Part shown: positions 8,206 through 17,229 of the stretch, one piece after another
Numbering within the stretch: the first letter of the stretch is position 1
How the letters are laid out: the number at the start of each line of letters is the position of its first letter
NCBI GenBank assembly: GCA_011250595.1
Contig: JAANMP010000009.1
Coordinates: forward strand, 62,001-126,000
Length of the DNA stretch: 64,000 nucleotides
From: Bacillus sp. MM2020_1
GTDB lineage: Bacteria; Bacillota; Bacilli; Bacillales; Cytobacillaceae
Reading direction: 5' to 3'
Translations under genes and position numbers: made by a program
Notes under the pieces: generated by a model
Told to the model about the DNA's origin: nothing
Database searches by the model: none
Seen by the model: the letters and a program-made list of their open reading frames with translations, nothing else

Positions 8206-9103
8206 CCCCGGTAAGTTCGAGGAATAAATCTTCTAACACTGGCATTTTTCGATTCATTTCCGTCACAGCTATCCCTGCTTCAACTAATTGCTTATTCCAA
8301 AGTGGTATCTTTTCCTCATTATATTCAGTCAAAATGGCACCATCATCTGTTACATCAATTCCTGTTAGGGAACCTAATACTTCCTTTCCCTTCTCAAGCG
8401 GTTGAACATGCCAAATGACTCGTTCCCGATTTGCCAGCAGTTGATGAACTGTATCCGTTCGTATAATCGACCCTTTAGAGATAATCGCGACCCTGTCACA
8501 CAATAGTTGTATTTCACTCAATAAATGGCTGGAAACTAAGACACTTAAGCCTTCTTCTTCTGCAAGAAACCGAATAAATTGCCGCATTTCACGGATTCCT
8601 GCAGGGTCCAATCCGTTTGTTGGCTCATCAAGGATCAACACTTTCGGTCTTCCCAATAAAGCTTGGGCGATTCCAAGACGCTGCCTCATGCCTAAGGAAT
8701 ACGTCTTTACCTTATCATGAATTCTTTCCGTTAAACCCACAAGCTCAGTTACCTCTTTGATTCGATTATCTCCGACCCGATCGAGCATTCTGGCAAAATG
8801 AAGGAGGTTATTATAGCCGGAAAGATACGGATATAATTCTGGATTTTCTACAATACAACCAAGGTTTGTCATGGCTTCTTGGAAATTACCTTCTATATTA
8901 GCCCCACAAATTTGAATGCTACCGGATGTGGGTTTGATCAATCCGACGAGCATGCGGATTGTCGTCGTTTTCCCTGCACCATTTGGTCCTAGAAAGCCAA
9001 ATACCTCTCCTTCACGTAAATCGAAAGTCAATCCCTTGATGATTTCTTTTTTTCCAATAACCTTTTTAAGATTCTTTACAGAAAGTGTGATTTTTTTCTC
9101 CAT
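8189..9103 (-). CDS. ABC transporter ATP-binding protein (BcrA/NatA type)
   Basis: This 304-residue ATPase has Walker A GPNGAGKTT near residue 40, a Q-loop, signature LGMRQRLGIAQALLG near residue 140, Walker B VLILDEPTNGLDP and the switch SSHLLSE. A C-terminal extension of about 80 residues is typical of bacitracin-type exporters. ATG 9103 is chosen over TTG 9106 because of AAGGAG/GAGAGG upstream. The operon order is SGNH hydrolase, ATPase, permease, with gaps under 15 nt. Confidence 0.9.
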   Translation of the reverse strand: MEKKITLSVKNLKKVIGKKEIIKGLTFDLREGEVFGFLGPNGAGKTTTIRMLVGLIKPTSGSIQICGANIEGNFQEAMTNLGCIVENPELYPYLSGYNNLLHFARMLDRVGDNRIKEVTELVGLTERIHDKVKTYSLGMRQRLGIAQALLGRPKVLILDEPTNGLDPAGIREMRQFIRFLAEEEGLSVLVSSHLLSEIQLLCDRVAIISKGSIIRTDTVHQLLANRERVIWHVQPLEKGKEVLGSLTGIDVTDDGAILTEYNEEKIPLWNKQLVEAGIAVTEMNRKMPVLEDLFLELTGGDTIE

Positions 9104-9116
9104 CAATTTCCTCTCC

Positions 9117-9890
9117 TTACCAGGTAAGCAATGAGGCTACCCGTTCGGCAATTAAACGGTATCCTTTTGAGTTCGGATGAAACTTATCTGAATATAAATA
9201 GTCATTTACCTTTAACTCAAATAAATCAAAAGTTGGTACAAATACAATTTTTGGAAAAGAGGCGCTTACTTCAGCACTGTCATAATTCCAGTGGCGAACC
9301 ACTTTCGACATTTCTTTTCCTTGGTCTAAATCAATAAACGGGTTATACAATCCAATGAAAAACACATTCGCATTGGGATTATTTTTGCGGATTTGTTCAA
9401 AAATAAATTTTAAATTGTTCAGGTATTTCTTTTCAATGGTTGCTATGTCACCTTTTTCAAAATCCATTAAAGCTTGGCCGCCACGGAACAAGTCGTTTCC
9501 GCCAATCGTTACGAGCACCATATCTGCTTTTTGAATTTGTCGCCCAACTTCCGTTTCCTGAACTTGCTTCCTTAGTGAGTCGGATCTTTGCCCGTTAATG
9601 CCAAGGTTTGTAAGCTGGACCGGACGCTTGGTTTTTCCCTTGATTTCATCGATCAGGACACCAACATAGCCCTTGCCGGTTTCATCGCCAGTTCCTCTCG
9701 TTAATGAATCGCCCAAGGCTACGATGGTTAACTCTTTTGTATTTTCCACCTTGGAAACGGTTTTTGCTTTCGGAATTTTCTCTGGGGTTCCAGCATAATA
9801 TTCACCTACAGCCCAGCCAAGTCCGATCAGCCAGAGCAGGCAAAATAATACAGCTATGCCCGTGATCGAACGTATCACATTCTTATTCAT
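9117..9890 (-). CDS. SGNH/GDSL-family hydrolase, membrane-anchored
   Basis: This 257-residue protein has an N-terminal membrane helix (residues 7-29) and an extracytoplasmic SGNH domain with all four blocks: GDSLT near residue 60, G of LGINGQ, GGND near 130 and DKFHPN near 235 carrying the Asp/His of the triad. It is similar to YpmR-like lipase/acylhydrolases of Bacillus. Being first gene of an operon with an ABC exporter suggests work on a cell-envelope ester or on an exported lipid or peptide; that is inference. Confidence 0.85.
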   Translation of the reverse strand: MNKNVIRSITGIAVLFCLLWLIGLGWAVGEYYAGTPEKIPKAKTVSKVENTKELTIVALGDSLTRGTGDETGKGYVGVLIDEIKGKTKRPVQLTNLGINGQRSDSLRKQVQETEVGRQIQKADMVLVTIGGNDLFRGGQALMDFEKGDIATIEKKYLNNLKFIFEQIRKNNPNANVFFIGLYNPFIDLDQGKEMSKVVRHWNYDSAEVSASFPKIVFVPTFDLFELKVNDYLYSDKFHPNSKGYRLIAERVASLLTW

Positions 9891-10051
9891 TAAATTACAT
9901 CCTTTCTGGCCATTTCTTTTATTTAAATTAAATCATAGTTGCGAGACGAATCAAACTTTCAATGCCTATATATCGTGCGAAATATGTAAAGGTTCGGTAT
10001 TTGGTAACTTTTTAAATATTTTCCCCAAATTAGAAGTTTTTTAAAAAATAA

Positions 10052-10082
10052 AGCCGACTTCCATTTTTGGAAATCGGCTGTT
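10052..10082 (-). terminator. Terminator downstream of hmp
   Basis: The inverted repeat AGCCGATTTCC / GGAAGTCGGCT, read on the minus strand, is followed by TTTATTTTTT. It lies 7 nt beyond the hmp stop. Confidence 0.85.
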
Positions 10083-10088
10083 TCTCTA

Positions 10089-11303
10089 TTATTCTTCTAA
10101 ATTCCCCATCGGGCCAAAAAATTCAAAGTGAATTTTTTCTTCGTGAACCCCTAGTTCCTTTAATGAACGATTAATAGCTTTCATAAACGGAACAGGCCCA
10201 CAAAAATAAAAATCTGCGTCCTTTGTATCGATTTTTTCATTCAGCCAATCACGCGTTACATAGCCTTCAACATCAAAGCGATTATTCAGACGATCCTCTT
10301 CTGTCGGTGAATCGTAAAAGAAATAGGAGGTTACGTTTTCAAGGATTGATACCTCTACTACTTCATCTCGTAATGCATGTACATTCCCATTTGCTGCTGC
10401 ATGAACAAATGTTACCTCTCGTTCAGGCTGGACCTCAACGACTGTTTTCAACATACTCATCATCGGTGTCAAACCAACGCCGCCACTTAGTAACACAACT
10501 GGTGAATTTTTTTCAGTATCAAGCATGAAATCCCCTGCAGGAGCACTTACTTTTAATATATCTCCTTGGTTCACTCCATCGTGCAGATAATTGGAGACCA
10601 TTCCGTCTGGATTTTCAGTTCCTGCTTCGCGCTTTACACTAATCCGGTAATAGTCTTTACCAGGAGCATCTGAGAGGCTGTATTGACGAATATGGGTGAA
10701 CTTTTCACCAGCTATTTCTAGTTTAATACTAATATATTGACCAGGAGTAAAATCAGCAATATTTTTATGATCTTCTGGTTTTAGGTAGAAAGAGGTAATC
10801 ACTTCACTTTCGACTACTTTACGATCAACTATAAAGTTGCGGAAACCCTCCCAACCACCTTGTTGATTTTGCGTTTCATCATATAACTCTGCTTCTACAC
10901 TGATAAAAACATCCGCGATTACTTGATACGCTTGAGCCCATGCATCGATAATCTCATCCGTGGCTGCATCACCTAGTACATCCTTAATCGCTAACAAAAG
11001 GTGTTTTCCGACGATCGGGTAATGTTCAGGCTTAATCCCAAGGCTTCTGTGTTTTTGAGCAATTTGCTTTACTACCGGAAGAATTGCTCCCAGATTGTCG
11101 ATGTACATAGCTGCAGCATAAACAGTTCCAGCCAATGCCTTTTGTTGTCTGCCTTGTTTTTGATTCGCATGATTAAAGATATTTAATAATTCAGGATGAT
11201 TACCAAACATTAATTGGTAAAATCGAGTGGTGATTTTTTCTCCATGTTGTTCTAAAACCGGGACAGTTGATTTGATGATTTCAATCGTTTTTCGATCTAA
11301 CAT
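10089..11303 (-). CDS. hmp: Flavohemoglobin, nitric oxide dioxygenase
   Basis: This 404-residue protein has three domains: a globin (1-140) with B10 Tyr29 and proximal His85 in the same positions as E. coli Hmp; an FAD domain with RQYSLSDAP near residue 205; and an NAD(P)H domain with [11 protein letters not shown] near 275 and FCGPVPFM near 380. It converts NO and O2 to nitrate. It is monocistronic, ATG 11303 with AAGGAGTG upstream. The promoter carries a class II-spaced Fnr box and a Rex-type palindrome over the -10. Confidence 0.96.
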   Translation of the reverse strand: MLDRKTIEIIKSTVPVLEQHGEKITTRFYQLMFGNHPELLNIFNHANQKQGRQQKALAGTVYAAAMYIDNLGAILPVVKQIAQKHRSLGIKPEHYPIVGKHLLLAIKDVLGDAATDEIIDAWAQAYQVIADVFISVEAELYDETQNQQGGWEGFRNFIVDRKVVESEVITSFYLKPEDHKNIADFTPGQYISIKLEIAGEKFTHIRQYSLSDAPGKDYYRISVKREAGTENPDGMVSNYLHDGVNQGDILKVSAPAGDFMLDTEKNSPVVLLSGGVGLTPMMSMLKTVVEVQPEREVTFVHAAANGNVHALRDEVVEVSILENVTSYFFYDSPTEEDRLNNRFDVEGYVTRDWLNEKIDTKDADFYFCGPVPFMKAINRSLKELGVHEEKIHFEFFGPMGNLEE

Positions 11304-11324
11304 TCATAACACTCCTTAAGTATT

Positions 11325-11340
11325 CACTATATCCATAGTG
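11325..11340 (-). promoter_or_regulatory. Perfect inverted repeat over the hmp start site
   Basis: CACTAT-GGAT-ATAGTG (minus strand) is a 6-bp-stem perfect inverted repeat spanning about -7 to +10 of the predicted hmp start. It could be an operator for a further regulator or a leader hairpin; it does not resemble the AT-rich NsrR consensus. Confidence 0.45.
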
Positions 11341-11383
11341 ATTATATGAAATATTTCACAAACAATAAGTGATCTAAATCACA
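11341..11383 (-). promoter_or_regulatory. hmp promoter with Fnr box at -41.5 and Rex-like box over -10
   Basis: On the minus strand, TATAAT is at 11346-11341, predicting initiation at G11334. TGTGATTTAGATCACT (11383-11368), one mismatch from the Fnr consensus TGTGA-N6-TCACA, is centred at 11375.5, exactly -41.5, the class II activator position. TGTGAAATATTTCATA (11360-11345) overlaps the -10 and is one base from the two ndh palindromes. It contains TTTGTGAAA, close to the ResD site TTTGTGAAT. The rest of the 300-bp gap to degV holds only AT-rich sequence with TGTGAAG repeats near 11440-11460. Confidence 0.7.
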
Positions 11384-11604
11384 CACAGTTATATTTGAAT
11401 AATTCGAACTAGGTCAATAATAGCATTTTATACCCTGAAAACTTCACAAAGTCTTCACATTTTAACATGACAAATATAACTTGTTGGTTAATATTCCTTC
11501 TTGTAAGGTTGATTCTAGTAAGCAAAACTAACAAATTCTTTTACTAAAAAAATTAACATAATTAGAGAGCAATAATAAGATTTAACTGGAGGAAGAGGAT
11601 TAAC

Positions 11605-12453
11605 ATGAACAAAGCAAAAATCGCATGGATTACCGATACTACAGCTTCTCTCAGCAATGAATTTATTGAGCAATATAATATACACGTCGTTCCGCTCCAT
11701 ATTGTCATTAATCAAGAATCCTATAAGGAAACAATAGACATCACACAAAAAGAGTTTTATGAGCGTATGAAAAAGGAAGATTCGAAATTCCAAACCTCGC
11801 AGCCGGCAATTGGTGATTTTGTTGAACTTTATACAAGGTTAAAGGAAGACTATGATTATGGAATAGCCATTCATGCTTCCAGTCTATTATCCGGTACGTT
11901 TCAAACCTCTGTAATGGCAGCGGAAATGGCTGATTTTAAATTGTTGGCAATCGATTCACTGACAGGTTCCTATCCCCTTTCCTTTTTAATTAAAAAAGGG
12001 ATTGAACTCATGGAACAAGGCCTCGATAGCAGTGAGATTATAGCTAAATTAAATACATTACGCGAAAACACCCGCTTATTTTTAGTTCCCTCAAGCCTGG
12101 ACCAGCTCCGCAAAAGCGGCAGAGTCTCTGGCGGTCAAGCGATTTTAGCTTCTCTATTTAACATAAAGCCGATATTGGCGATTGAAGATGGAGGCGCAAA
12201 AATAAAGGATAAAGTTCGCACTGAAAAAAGAGCACTAACCTGGCTGATCAACAATTTAAAAACAGACCTGGAAACAAAGATTGTTAAAAAAGCAGCGATC
12301 GTCCATGCAAACGATTCAGAGAAAGCTGCTGAATTTGAGAAATTAGTCAACGAAACATTCCCTGAAATCGAAACGGAATCAATGATGCTGATTACTGTTG
12401 CCGGCGTGCATACAGGGGTAGGAACGCTTGGATTGTCTTGGGTTTGTGAATAA
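11605..12453 (+). CDS. DegV family fatty-acid-binding protein
   Basis: This 282-residue protein has the DegV fold markers: ITDTTASL near residue 9, a SSLLSGTFQTS loop near 93 that contacts the lipid carboxylate, and LDQLRKSGRVSGG near 160. DegV/FakB proteins hand bound fatty acids to the kinase FakA for phospholipid synthesis. No fakA-like kinase gene is adjacent. ATG 11605 follows GGAGGAAGAGG. Confidence 0.92.
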   Translation: MNKAKIAWITDTTASLSNEFIEQYNIHVVPLHIVINQESYKETIDITQKEFYERMKKEDSKFQTSQPAIGDFVELYTRLKEDYDYGIAIHASSLLSGTFQTSVMAAEMADFKLLAIDSLTGSYPLSFLIKKGIELMEQGLDSSEIIAKLNTLRENTRLFLVPSSLDQLRKSGRVSGGQAILASLFNIKPILAIEDGGAKIKDKVRTEKRALTWLINNLKTDLETKIVKKAAIVHANDSEKAAEFEKLVNETFPEIETESMMLITVAGVHTGVGTLGLSWVCE

Positions 12454-12456
12454 AGA

Positions 12457-12485
12457 AAAGGACTGATGGGTTCAGTCCTTTTTTC
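12457..12485 (+). terminator. Terminator after degV-family gene
   Basis: AAAGGACTGA / TCAGTCCTTT stem followed by T6. Confidence 0.85.
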
Positions 12486-12574
12486 TATTCACAAATATGC
12501 TATTATTTTCCTCCCAACTAATCTATTATTTTGTATAATTGGTTTAATAGAAAACTTAGAATGGATTTGATTTG

Positions 12575-13162
12575 ATGAAAAATAGGAAACGAGTTTTTTT
12601 GATAGTAGGAGTGTTTGCGGCTTTAGGTTTAATTTACATTGGTATTTTACAATTTAAAATCAGTCAATATAGTCATAAAGAAGCACCTAAAAATGTAGAC
12701 TATTTAATTGTTCTTGGAGCGAGGGTTAAAGGAACCGTCCCTTCCTTGGCGTTTGCAAGCCGAATAAATGCAGCTGCTGAATATTTAAAGAACAACAAAG
12801 ATACATTTGTCATTGCTTCAGGGGGAAAAGGTCCGGGTGAGGATATTTCCGAAGCAGAATCGATCAGGAGAGAACTAATTAAACAAGGAATCAACGAGAA
12901 TCGGATTATCTTAGAAAATCAATCCACCGATACCTATGAAAATATTAATTTTTCGAAAAAGCTTATTCCAGAAGGGGCTTCGCACGGTCTTGTCGTTACC
13001 AATACCTTTCATCTTTATCGAGCTGTCTCAATTGCCCGTGACTATGGCCTGGATGTACAGGGCCTCCCGGCAGAAACTCCATGGAGTGCCGTGGTAAAAT
13101 CCTATTCCCGCGAATATTTGGCGATTACAAAATTCTATCTAAAAAGATATATCTTCAACTGA
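12575..13162 (+). CDS. DUF218 (YdcF/SanA/ElyC-like) membrane protein
   Basis: This 195-residue protein has one N-terminal membrane helix (residues 6-26), then a DUF218 Rossmann-like domain: VDYLIVLGARV, IASGGKGPGEDISEAESI, ENQSTDTYEN and VVTNTFHLYRA. Relatives SanA and ElyC act on envelope integrity in E. coli; the Bacillus role is not known. ATG 12575 is taken over TTG 12572; the ribosome binding site is weak (ATGGA). Confidence 0.85.
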   Translation: MKNRKRVFLIVGVFAALGLIYIGILQFKISQYSHKEAPKNVDYLIVLGARVKGTVPSLAFASRINAAAEYLKNNKDTFVIASGGKGPGEDISEAESIRRELIKQGINENRIILENQSTDTYENINFSKKLIPEGASHGLVVTNTFHLYRAVSIARDYGLDVQGLPAETPWSAVVKSYSREYLAITKFYLKRYIFN

Positions 13163-13175
13163 GATATCTAATAGT

Positions 13176-13207
13176 AAAAGAGTACTGAGACCCAGTACTC
13201 TTTTGTT
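13176..13207. terminator. Bidirectional terminator between convergent genes
   Basis: AAAAGAGTACTG / CAGTACTCTTTT stem with T-rich ends on both strands, between the DUF218 and GNAT genes. Confidence 0.85.
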
Positions 13208-13208
13208 A

Positions 13209-13775
13209 TTAGCTTTGGGTTATTTTTGCATATACACACGTATCTCTTAATTCTTTGCCATTTGCTGATATCTGATCATTTTTTAAAATCCCTTCTAAGG
13301 TAAATCCTAACCGTTCTGGAATGGCGCGGCTTTTGGTATTATTGGAGTCGCAGCGAATTTCAACTCGTTTTGCTTTAAGTTCGGTAAAGGCAAATTTCTT
13401 TATCGCCTCTGCTGCCTCCGTGATATACCCCTTCCCACTAAAGCGCGTATCAATCCAGTAACCTATTTCAACCTTCGGGATATCCCAATTGATTCTGTGC
13501 AAACCAGAAGACCCAATGAATTCTCCTGTTTCCCTATTAAAAATATGTAACCTCAAATCCTCGCGAGTTAAAAACTTAGCATGTGCCTCACGCATGTTTG
13601 CCTCTACATCTTCCTCAGTTTGCTCGCGATGGGCCCAAGGCATCCATTCTTTTAGTTCGTATAAGGATGCCTGCATTGCTTGGTAAACAACGTTACCATC
13701 CCCGGGCATCGGCATGCGGATTAATAATCTATCTGTATAAAATTGATTAGGAAAGTCTAATAGGATTGGTTTCAT
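13209..13775 (-). CDS. GNAT N-acetyltransferase, RimJ/RimL type
   Basis: This 188-residue protein has the GNAT blocks of the RimJ/RimL group: TDRLLIRMP at the start, GEFIGSSGLHRINW, VEIGYWIDTRFSGKGYITEAA (acetyl-CoA pyrophosphate loop) and the NTKSRAIPERLGFTLEG block. In the last, the usual N-x-x-S is followed by a Pro where many members have Ala. It probably acetylates a protein N-terminus or a small amine; the substrate is unknown. ATG 13775, AGGAGGG upstream. Confidence 0.9.
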   Translation of the reverse strand: MKPILLDFPNQFYTDRLLIRMPMPGDGNVVYQAMQASLYELKEWMPWAHREQTEEDVEANMREAHAKFLTREDLRLHIFNRETGEFIGSSGLHRINWDIPKVEIGYWIDTRFSGKGYITEAAEAIKKFAFTELKAKRVEIRCDSNNTKSRAIPERLGFTLEGILKNDQISANGKELRDTCVYAKITQS

Positions 13776-13856
13776 AAACTCGCCCTCCTTCTGAATATAT
13801 GATATTCTCTACTGATTTTTTATTTCCTTTTTTCTGAAAAAACTGTTGAAATCAGG

Positions 13857-14000
13857 ATTCGCCAATAGAATTGAGGAATTCGCTGATAGAAAAAATCCGA
13901 GGATAGCTCGATAAATAAATTCGCCCATTAAACGGAAAGATCCGCTCATTGAACTCGGAAATTCGCTCATTGAACCGAAATATCCGCTCATAGAATGATT
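13857..14000. repeat. Degenerate 21-bp tandem repeat
   Basis: About seven units of 21 bp share the form ATTCGCTCATTGAACCGAAAT. The three at 13918-13980 are clearest; the left units have decayed, with one 24+17 pair. No ORF fits. The period equals two DNA helical turns. It lies between the GNAT gene and proS, both transcribed leftwards. Confidence 0.7.
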
Positions 14001-14039
14001 ATTTATTCAAAAACGACCTTTTATTGAGTACTTTTTCAA

Positions 14040-14078
14040 AAAAAGACCCTTCCCAAAAAGGAAGAGCCCCAAAATGTT
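14040..14078 (-). terminator. Terminator downstream of proS
   Basis: On the minus strand, GGCTCTTCC and GGAAGGGTC form a 9-bp stem with two G-U pairs, followed by T7. Confidence 0.75.
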
Positions 14079-14084
14079 CTATTT

Positions 14085-15515
14085 TTAGTATGCTTTTGCC
14101 CAATAAACCATCTTATCTGCAGCTTTTCCACAGCATACGCATTTATCCGATACCTGTTCTTGCTCGAATGGCATACATCTAGATGTTGCCGTTGTATCTT
14201 CTTTAATTTTTTCCTCACAAGCTAAGTCGCCGCACCACATAGCCTTAATAAAACCAGGTTTTGTTTCAAGAGATTGCTTTAACTCATCAAGTGTTACAGC
14301 TACGGTAGTTCTTTCTTCCCGATGACTAAGTGCTTTATTATATAAATTTGTTTGAATTTCATCTAGTAATTCAACAAGCTTTGTTTCTAATTGGTCCAGC
14401 GGCACAAACACTTTCTCTAAAGTATCGCGTCTTACTAAAACCACTTGCTTGTTTTCAATATCTTTAGGTCCAACCTCAAGACGGACTGGTATACCTTTCA
14501 TTTCATACTCATTGAACTTCCAGCCTGGCTTTTTATCGCTGGCATCAATTTCAACACGGACAACTTGACCAAGTGACTTTTTCAAATCATAGGCAAAATC
14601 AAGCACGCCTTCTTTATGTTGCGCAATCGGCACAATCATCACTTGAGTTGGTGCTGCTTTTGGCGGAATGACTAGACCTCGGTCGTCGCCGTGGACCATG
14701 ATTAAAGCACCGATAATTCTTGTTGTAAAGCCCCAAGACGTTTGATGGACATATTGCAGCTTTCCTTCTTTGTCGGTGTACTGAATGTTAAACGCTTCAG
14801 CAAATCCTGTACCAAAGTGGTGGGATGTGCCAGACTGTAATGCTTTTCCATCATGCATTAAGCTTTCAATCGTAAACGTAGCTTTCGCACCGGCAAACTT
14901 TTCTTTTTCCGTTTTTTGACCCTTTACAACTGGAATCGCAAGGATTTCTTCGCATATAGCGGCATAAACGTTTAGCATTTTAATGGTTTCTTCCATTGCG
15001 TCTTCGTCAGTCGCATGTGCAGTATGACCTTCTTGCCATAAAAATTCTAATGTCCGTAAGAACGGACGAGTAGTTTTTTCCCACCGAACGACGTTTGCCC
15101 ACTGGTTATATAGCTTTGGAAGATCTCTGTAGGAATGAATAATGTTGCTATAATGCTCACAGAAAAGAACCTCAGATGTCGGGCGGACAACTAAGCGTTC
15201 TGCGAGTGGTTCTGACCCGCCATGTGTAACCCATGCCACTTCTGGTGCAAAACCTTCCACATGGTCTTTTTCTTTTTGAAGCAAGCTTTCAGGAATAAAT
15301 AAAGGCATATAAACATTTTCATGCCCGGTTTCTTTAATGCGGCGATCCAATTCGTTTTTAATATTATCCCATAAAGCATAGCCATAGGGACGAATAATCA
15401 TCGAACCACGCACGCTTGAATAATCAATCAAATCAGCTTTTGTGACGACATCTGTATACCACTGAGCGAAATCATCGTCCATCGCTGTAACATCTTTAAC
15501 AAATTCTTTTGCCAT
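14085..15515 (-). CDS. proS: Prolyl-tRNA synthetase, archaeal/eukaryal type
   Basis: This 476-residue class II synthetase charges tRNA-Pro. It belongs to the shorter archaeal-like form: it has no editing INS domain, has class II motifs ([27 protein letters not shown]) and an anticodon-binding domain. Its C-terminal zinc module has several cysteines ([17 protein letters not shown]) and ends in Tyr, a hallmark of this type. The start is ATG 15515 (GAGGTG upstream), not the longer in-frame form. A complete proline-specific T-box leader precedes it. Many Bacillus carry both this and a bacterial-type proS. Confidence 0.95.
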   Translation of the reverse strand: MAKEFVKDVTAMDDDFAQWYTDVVTKADLIDYSSVRGSMIIRPYGYALWDNIKNELDRRIKETGHENVYMPLFIPESLLQKEKDHVEGFAPEVAWVTHGGSEPLAERLVVRPTSEVLFCEHYSNIIHSYRDLPKLYNQWANVVRWEKTTRPFLRTLEFLWQEGHTAHATDEDAMEETIKMLNVYAAICEEILAIPVVKGQKTEKEKFAGAKATFTIESLMHDGKALQSGTSHHFGTGFAEAFNIQYTDKEGKLQYVHQTSWGFTTRIIGALIMVHGDDRGLVIPPKAAPTQVMIVPIAQHKEGVLDFAYDLKKSLGQVVRVEIDASDKKPGWKFNEYEMKGIPVRLEVGPKDIENKQVVLVRRDTLEKVFVPLDQLETKLVELLDEIQTNLYNKALSHREERTTVAVTLDELKQSLETKPGFIKAMWCGDLACEEKIKEDTTATSRCMPFEQEQVSDKCVCCGKAADKMVYWAKAY

Positions 15516-15575
15516 GTTTGACACCTCATTAATTTTTTTAATATAGAGTCGTGCGCTTCCGCTTTTCTGCACAAA

Positions 15576-15814
15576 AAGGCCTTGATCCTAAAAAGGGACC
15601 AAGGCCTGGCGGTACCACCCTAAATTCATAAAGCAAAAAGCTTTATACACTTTCCATGATAACGGACATTATCCGCATGTATCTTCAAATGAATCCGATA
15701 CAGAACTCAGAGGCAGGTTCAAATGACTGTCTTAAGAAACCTCGCACCATTGGTTTCCTCTCTTGGTAAGACCTTTTCACTTTACTAATCCCCGTCACAG
15801 TTTCAATAGTATTT
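15576..15814 (-). promoter_or_regulatory. T-box riboswitch, proline specifier
   Basis: The minus-strand leader holds the T-box signature AGGGTGGTACCGC (about 15609-15621), which pairs with the uncharged tRNA end. It is followed by a terminator (AGGCCTTG ... CAAGGCCT, then T5). Stem I shows an AGAGAG-type motif and a distal GGTGCGAGG. The specifier region reads GAA-CCT-GCC, so the codon is CCU (Pro), agreeing with the gene. Uncharged tRNA-Pro should stabilise the antiterminator and switch proS on. Confidence 0.93.
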
Positions 15815-15820
15815 TTGAAA

Positions 15821-15849
15821 ATTATATATTTCATCCGAACAAAAGTCAA
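15821..15849 (-). promoter_or_regulatory. Sigma-A promoter of the T-box proS transcript
   Basis: TTGACT (15849-15844), 17 nt, TATAAT (15826-15821) on the minus strand. Confidence 0.8.
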
Positions 15850-15958
15850 TTTTTTTTGGAATATTTTGCTGAAGTGGGCATATTTACACTGAATTTACTT
15901 TAATCGATTAATTTTATCGGTTAAAATGCTAGTAATTAGAAAAAATGGGGTGGCTTAC

Positions 15959-16090
15959 TTGGAAAAAGAAAAGGATGATCTCCAACAAGAAGAGGAAGAA
16001 AAAGAATTTCTCCTTGAGTACATTAAAATGCAAAATGAAGCCATGAAAAGAATATATAAAAATACCCTTGATAAAAAAGAAGAAAAATAG
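15959..16090 (+). CDS. Small acidic coiled-coil-like protein, 43 aa, hypothetical
   Basis: The TTG at 15959 is preceded at 6 nt by GGGGTGG. The peptide is very rich in Glu and Lys (QQEEEEKEFLLEYI, then NEAMKRIYKNTLDKKEEK) and looks helical. There is no recognised family. An overlapping ATG frame at 15945 is poorer. It sits alone between the divergent proS leader and the cupredoxin gene. Confidence 0.5.
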   Translation: MEKEKDDLQQEEEEKEFLLEYIKMQNEAMKRIYKNTLDKKEEK

Positions 16091-16241
16091 AACAATCTCC
16101 TTATATGATACTTGCTCGAATATCTCAACAAAGTTCATTAAACGTTCAAATAAATCACTGAAAATACAAATTTGAAGAAGTCATTTACATTTATAATACT
16201 CTTATGTTGTTAAATCACTTACACATCAGAGGAGACAAAAA

Positions 16242-17135
16242 ATGAATATATTTGCGATTATTTCGGCAATTATTGTGGCGATGGGCACTGGTTATTCCAT
16301 CTATTCTGTTTACCGTCATAAAAATAAGCTTGCCAACACATCGGGAGTTATGATTAGTATGGTCATCGCGGTAATCACCGGGTTACTGACCGGGAGTATT
16401 ATTGGTATTCTTTCCGGTGAGATTTTTCTAGTGGTTGGAGTCAGTATGATCATCGGTTTCGTCGTCGGTTTCTTAGCTGGACACCCTGTCGGAATATTAG
16501 CGATCCTGATGGGATCTATTTCGGGTTTAATGGGCGGAATTATTGGTTCCATCCTTGGTGCTTTCATTCAATTTATTAACCCTACTATTTTGCTAGGAAT
16601 CTTACTGGGATTTTATATTTTAATTATCGGATTCGTGATCATGTATATTTTCGTGGAATCCAATAATAAATTATCGCTTGATACACAAGAGCTCTCACCA
16701 TTTGCGATTATTGCAGGAGGCGTCGTGCTAGTATCATTATTTTTATTTATGTATAGCAGTGATATGGTCGAAATTCCCGGTCAAAGTAAAGCGACTCAAA
16801 CAGAAACTCAACAAGCAGCTACTACACCAGAGGTTTCCAAAACAGAAGTGGATGTAACAAAGGAAAGCAAGCCGCAAGTAAAGATGAAAGTAACCACACA
16901 AGGGTACACACCTAATGTTATCCGAGTTAAAAAAGGCGTACCGGTAGAACTAGAAATTAATAATCCGCTAGATAGTAGTAATTGTATCTCCACCTTTATG
17001 ATTCCTGATTTTAATATTAACAATGTCAACCTAAAAACAGGAACAACTAAACTAACCTTTACTCCTGATAAATCAGGCGAATACACCTTTAGCTGTGGAA
17101 TGCAAATGTTTAAAGGAACAATTATTGTTGAATAA
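16242..17135 (+). CDS. Polytopic membrane protein with C-terminal cupredoxin domain
   Basis: Of its 297 residues, 1-172 form about six glycine-rich membrane helices, including a GGIIGSILG-type zipper. A Thr/Glu/Lys linker (175-215) follows, then an outward-facing cupredoxin-like domain (215-297). That domain ends FSCGMQMFKGTIIVE and also has NCISTFMIP, so candidate copper ligands are Cys and Met without the usual His. It could store, deliver or sense copper; this is inference. ATG 16242 follows AGAGGAG. It is convergent with the two-component system. Confidence 0.75.
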   Translation: MNIFAIISAIIVAMGTGYSIYSVYRHKNKLANTSGVMISMVIAVITGLLTGSIIGILSGEIFLVVGVSMIIGFVVGFLAGHPVGILAILMGSISGLMGGIIGSILGAFIQFINPTILLGILLGFYILIIGFVIMYIFVESNNKLSLDTQELSPFAIIAGGVVLVSLFLFMYSSDMVEIPGQSKATQTETQQAATTPEVSKTEVDVTKESKPQVKMKVTTQGYTPNVIRVKKGVPVELEINNPLDSSNCISTFMIPDFNINNVNLKTGTTKLTFTPDKSGEYTFSCGMQMFKGTIIVE

Positions 17136-17140
17136 ATCGC

Positions 17141-17178
17141 TAAGGCACACGAAAAATTTTCGGGTGCCTTGTCTTTTT
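17141..17178 (+). terminator. Terminator after the cupredoxin gene
   Basis: AAGGCACACGAAAA / TTTTCGGGTGCCTT stem followed by GTCTTTTT. Confidence 0.8.
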
Positions 17179-17196
17179 ATAAACTTAGCCAAGTTA

Positions 17197-17229
17197 AAAA
17201 ACCCAAAATTAACTTCTTTGGGTTTTTGG
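17197..17229 (-). terminator. Terminator overlapping the 3' end of the histidine kinase gene
   Basis: AAAAACCCAAA / TTTGGGTTTTT; on the minus strand the stem includes the last codons of the kinase and its stop. Confidence 0.75.

Noticed and set aside
12060-12460. Possible fatty-acid kinase partner beside the DegV gene
   Set aside because: The frames there are antisense shadows; no fakA-like domain is visible.
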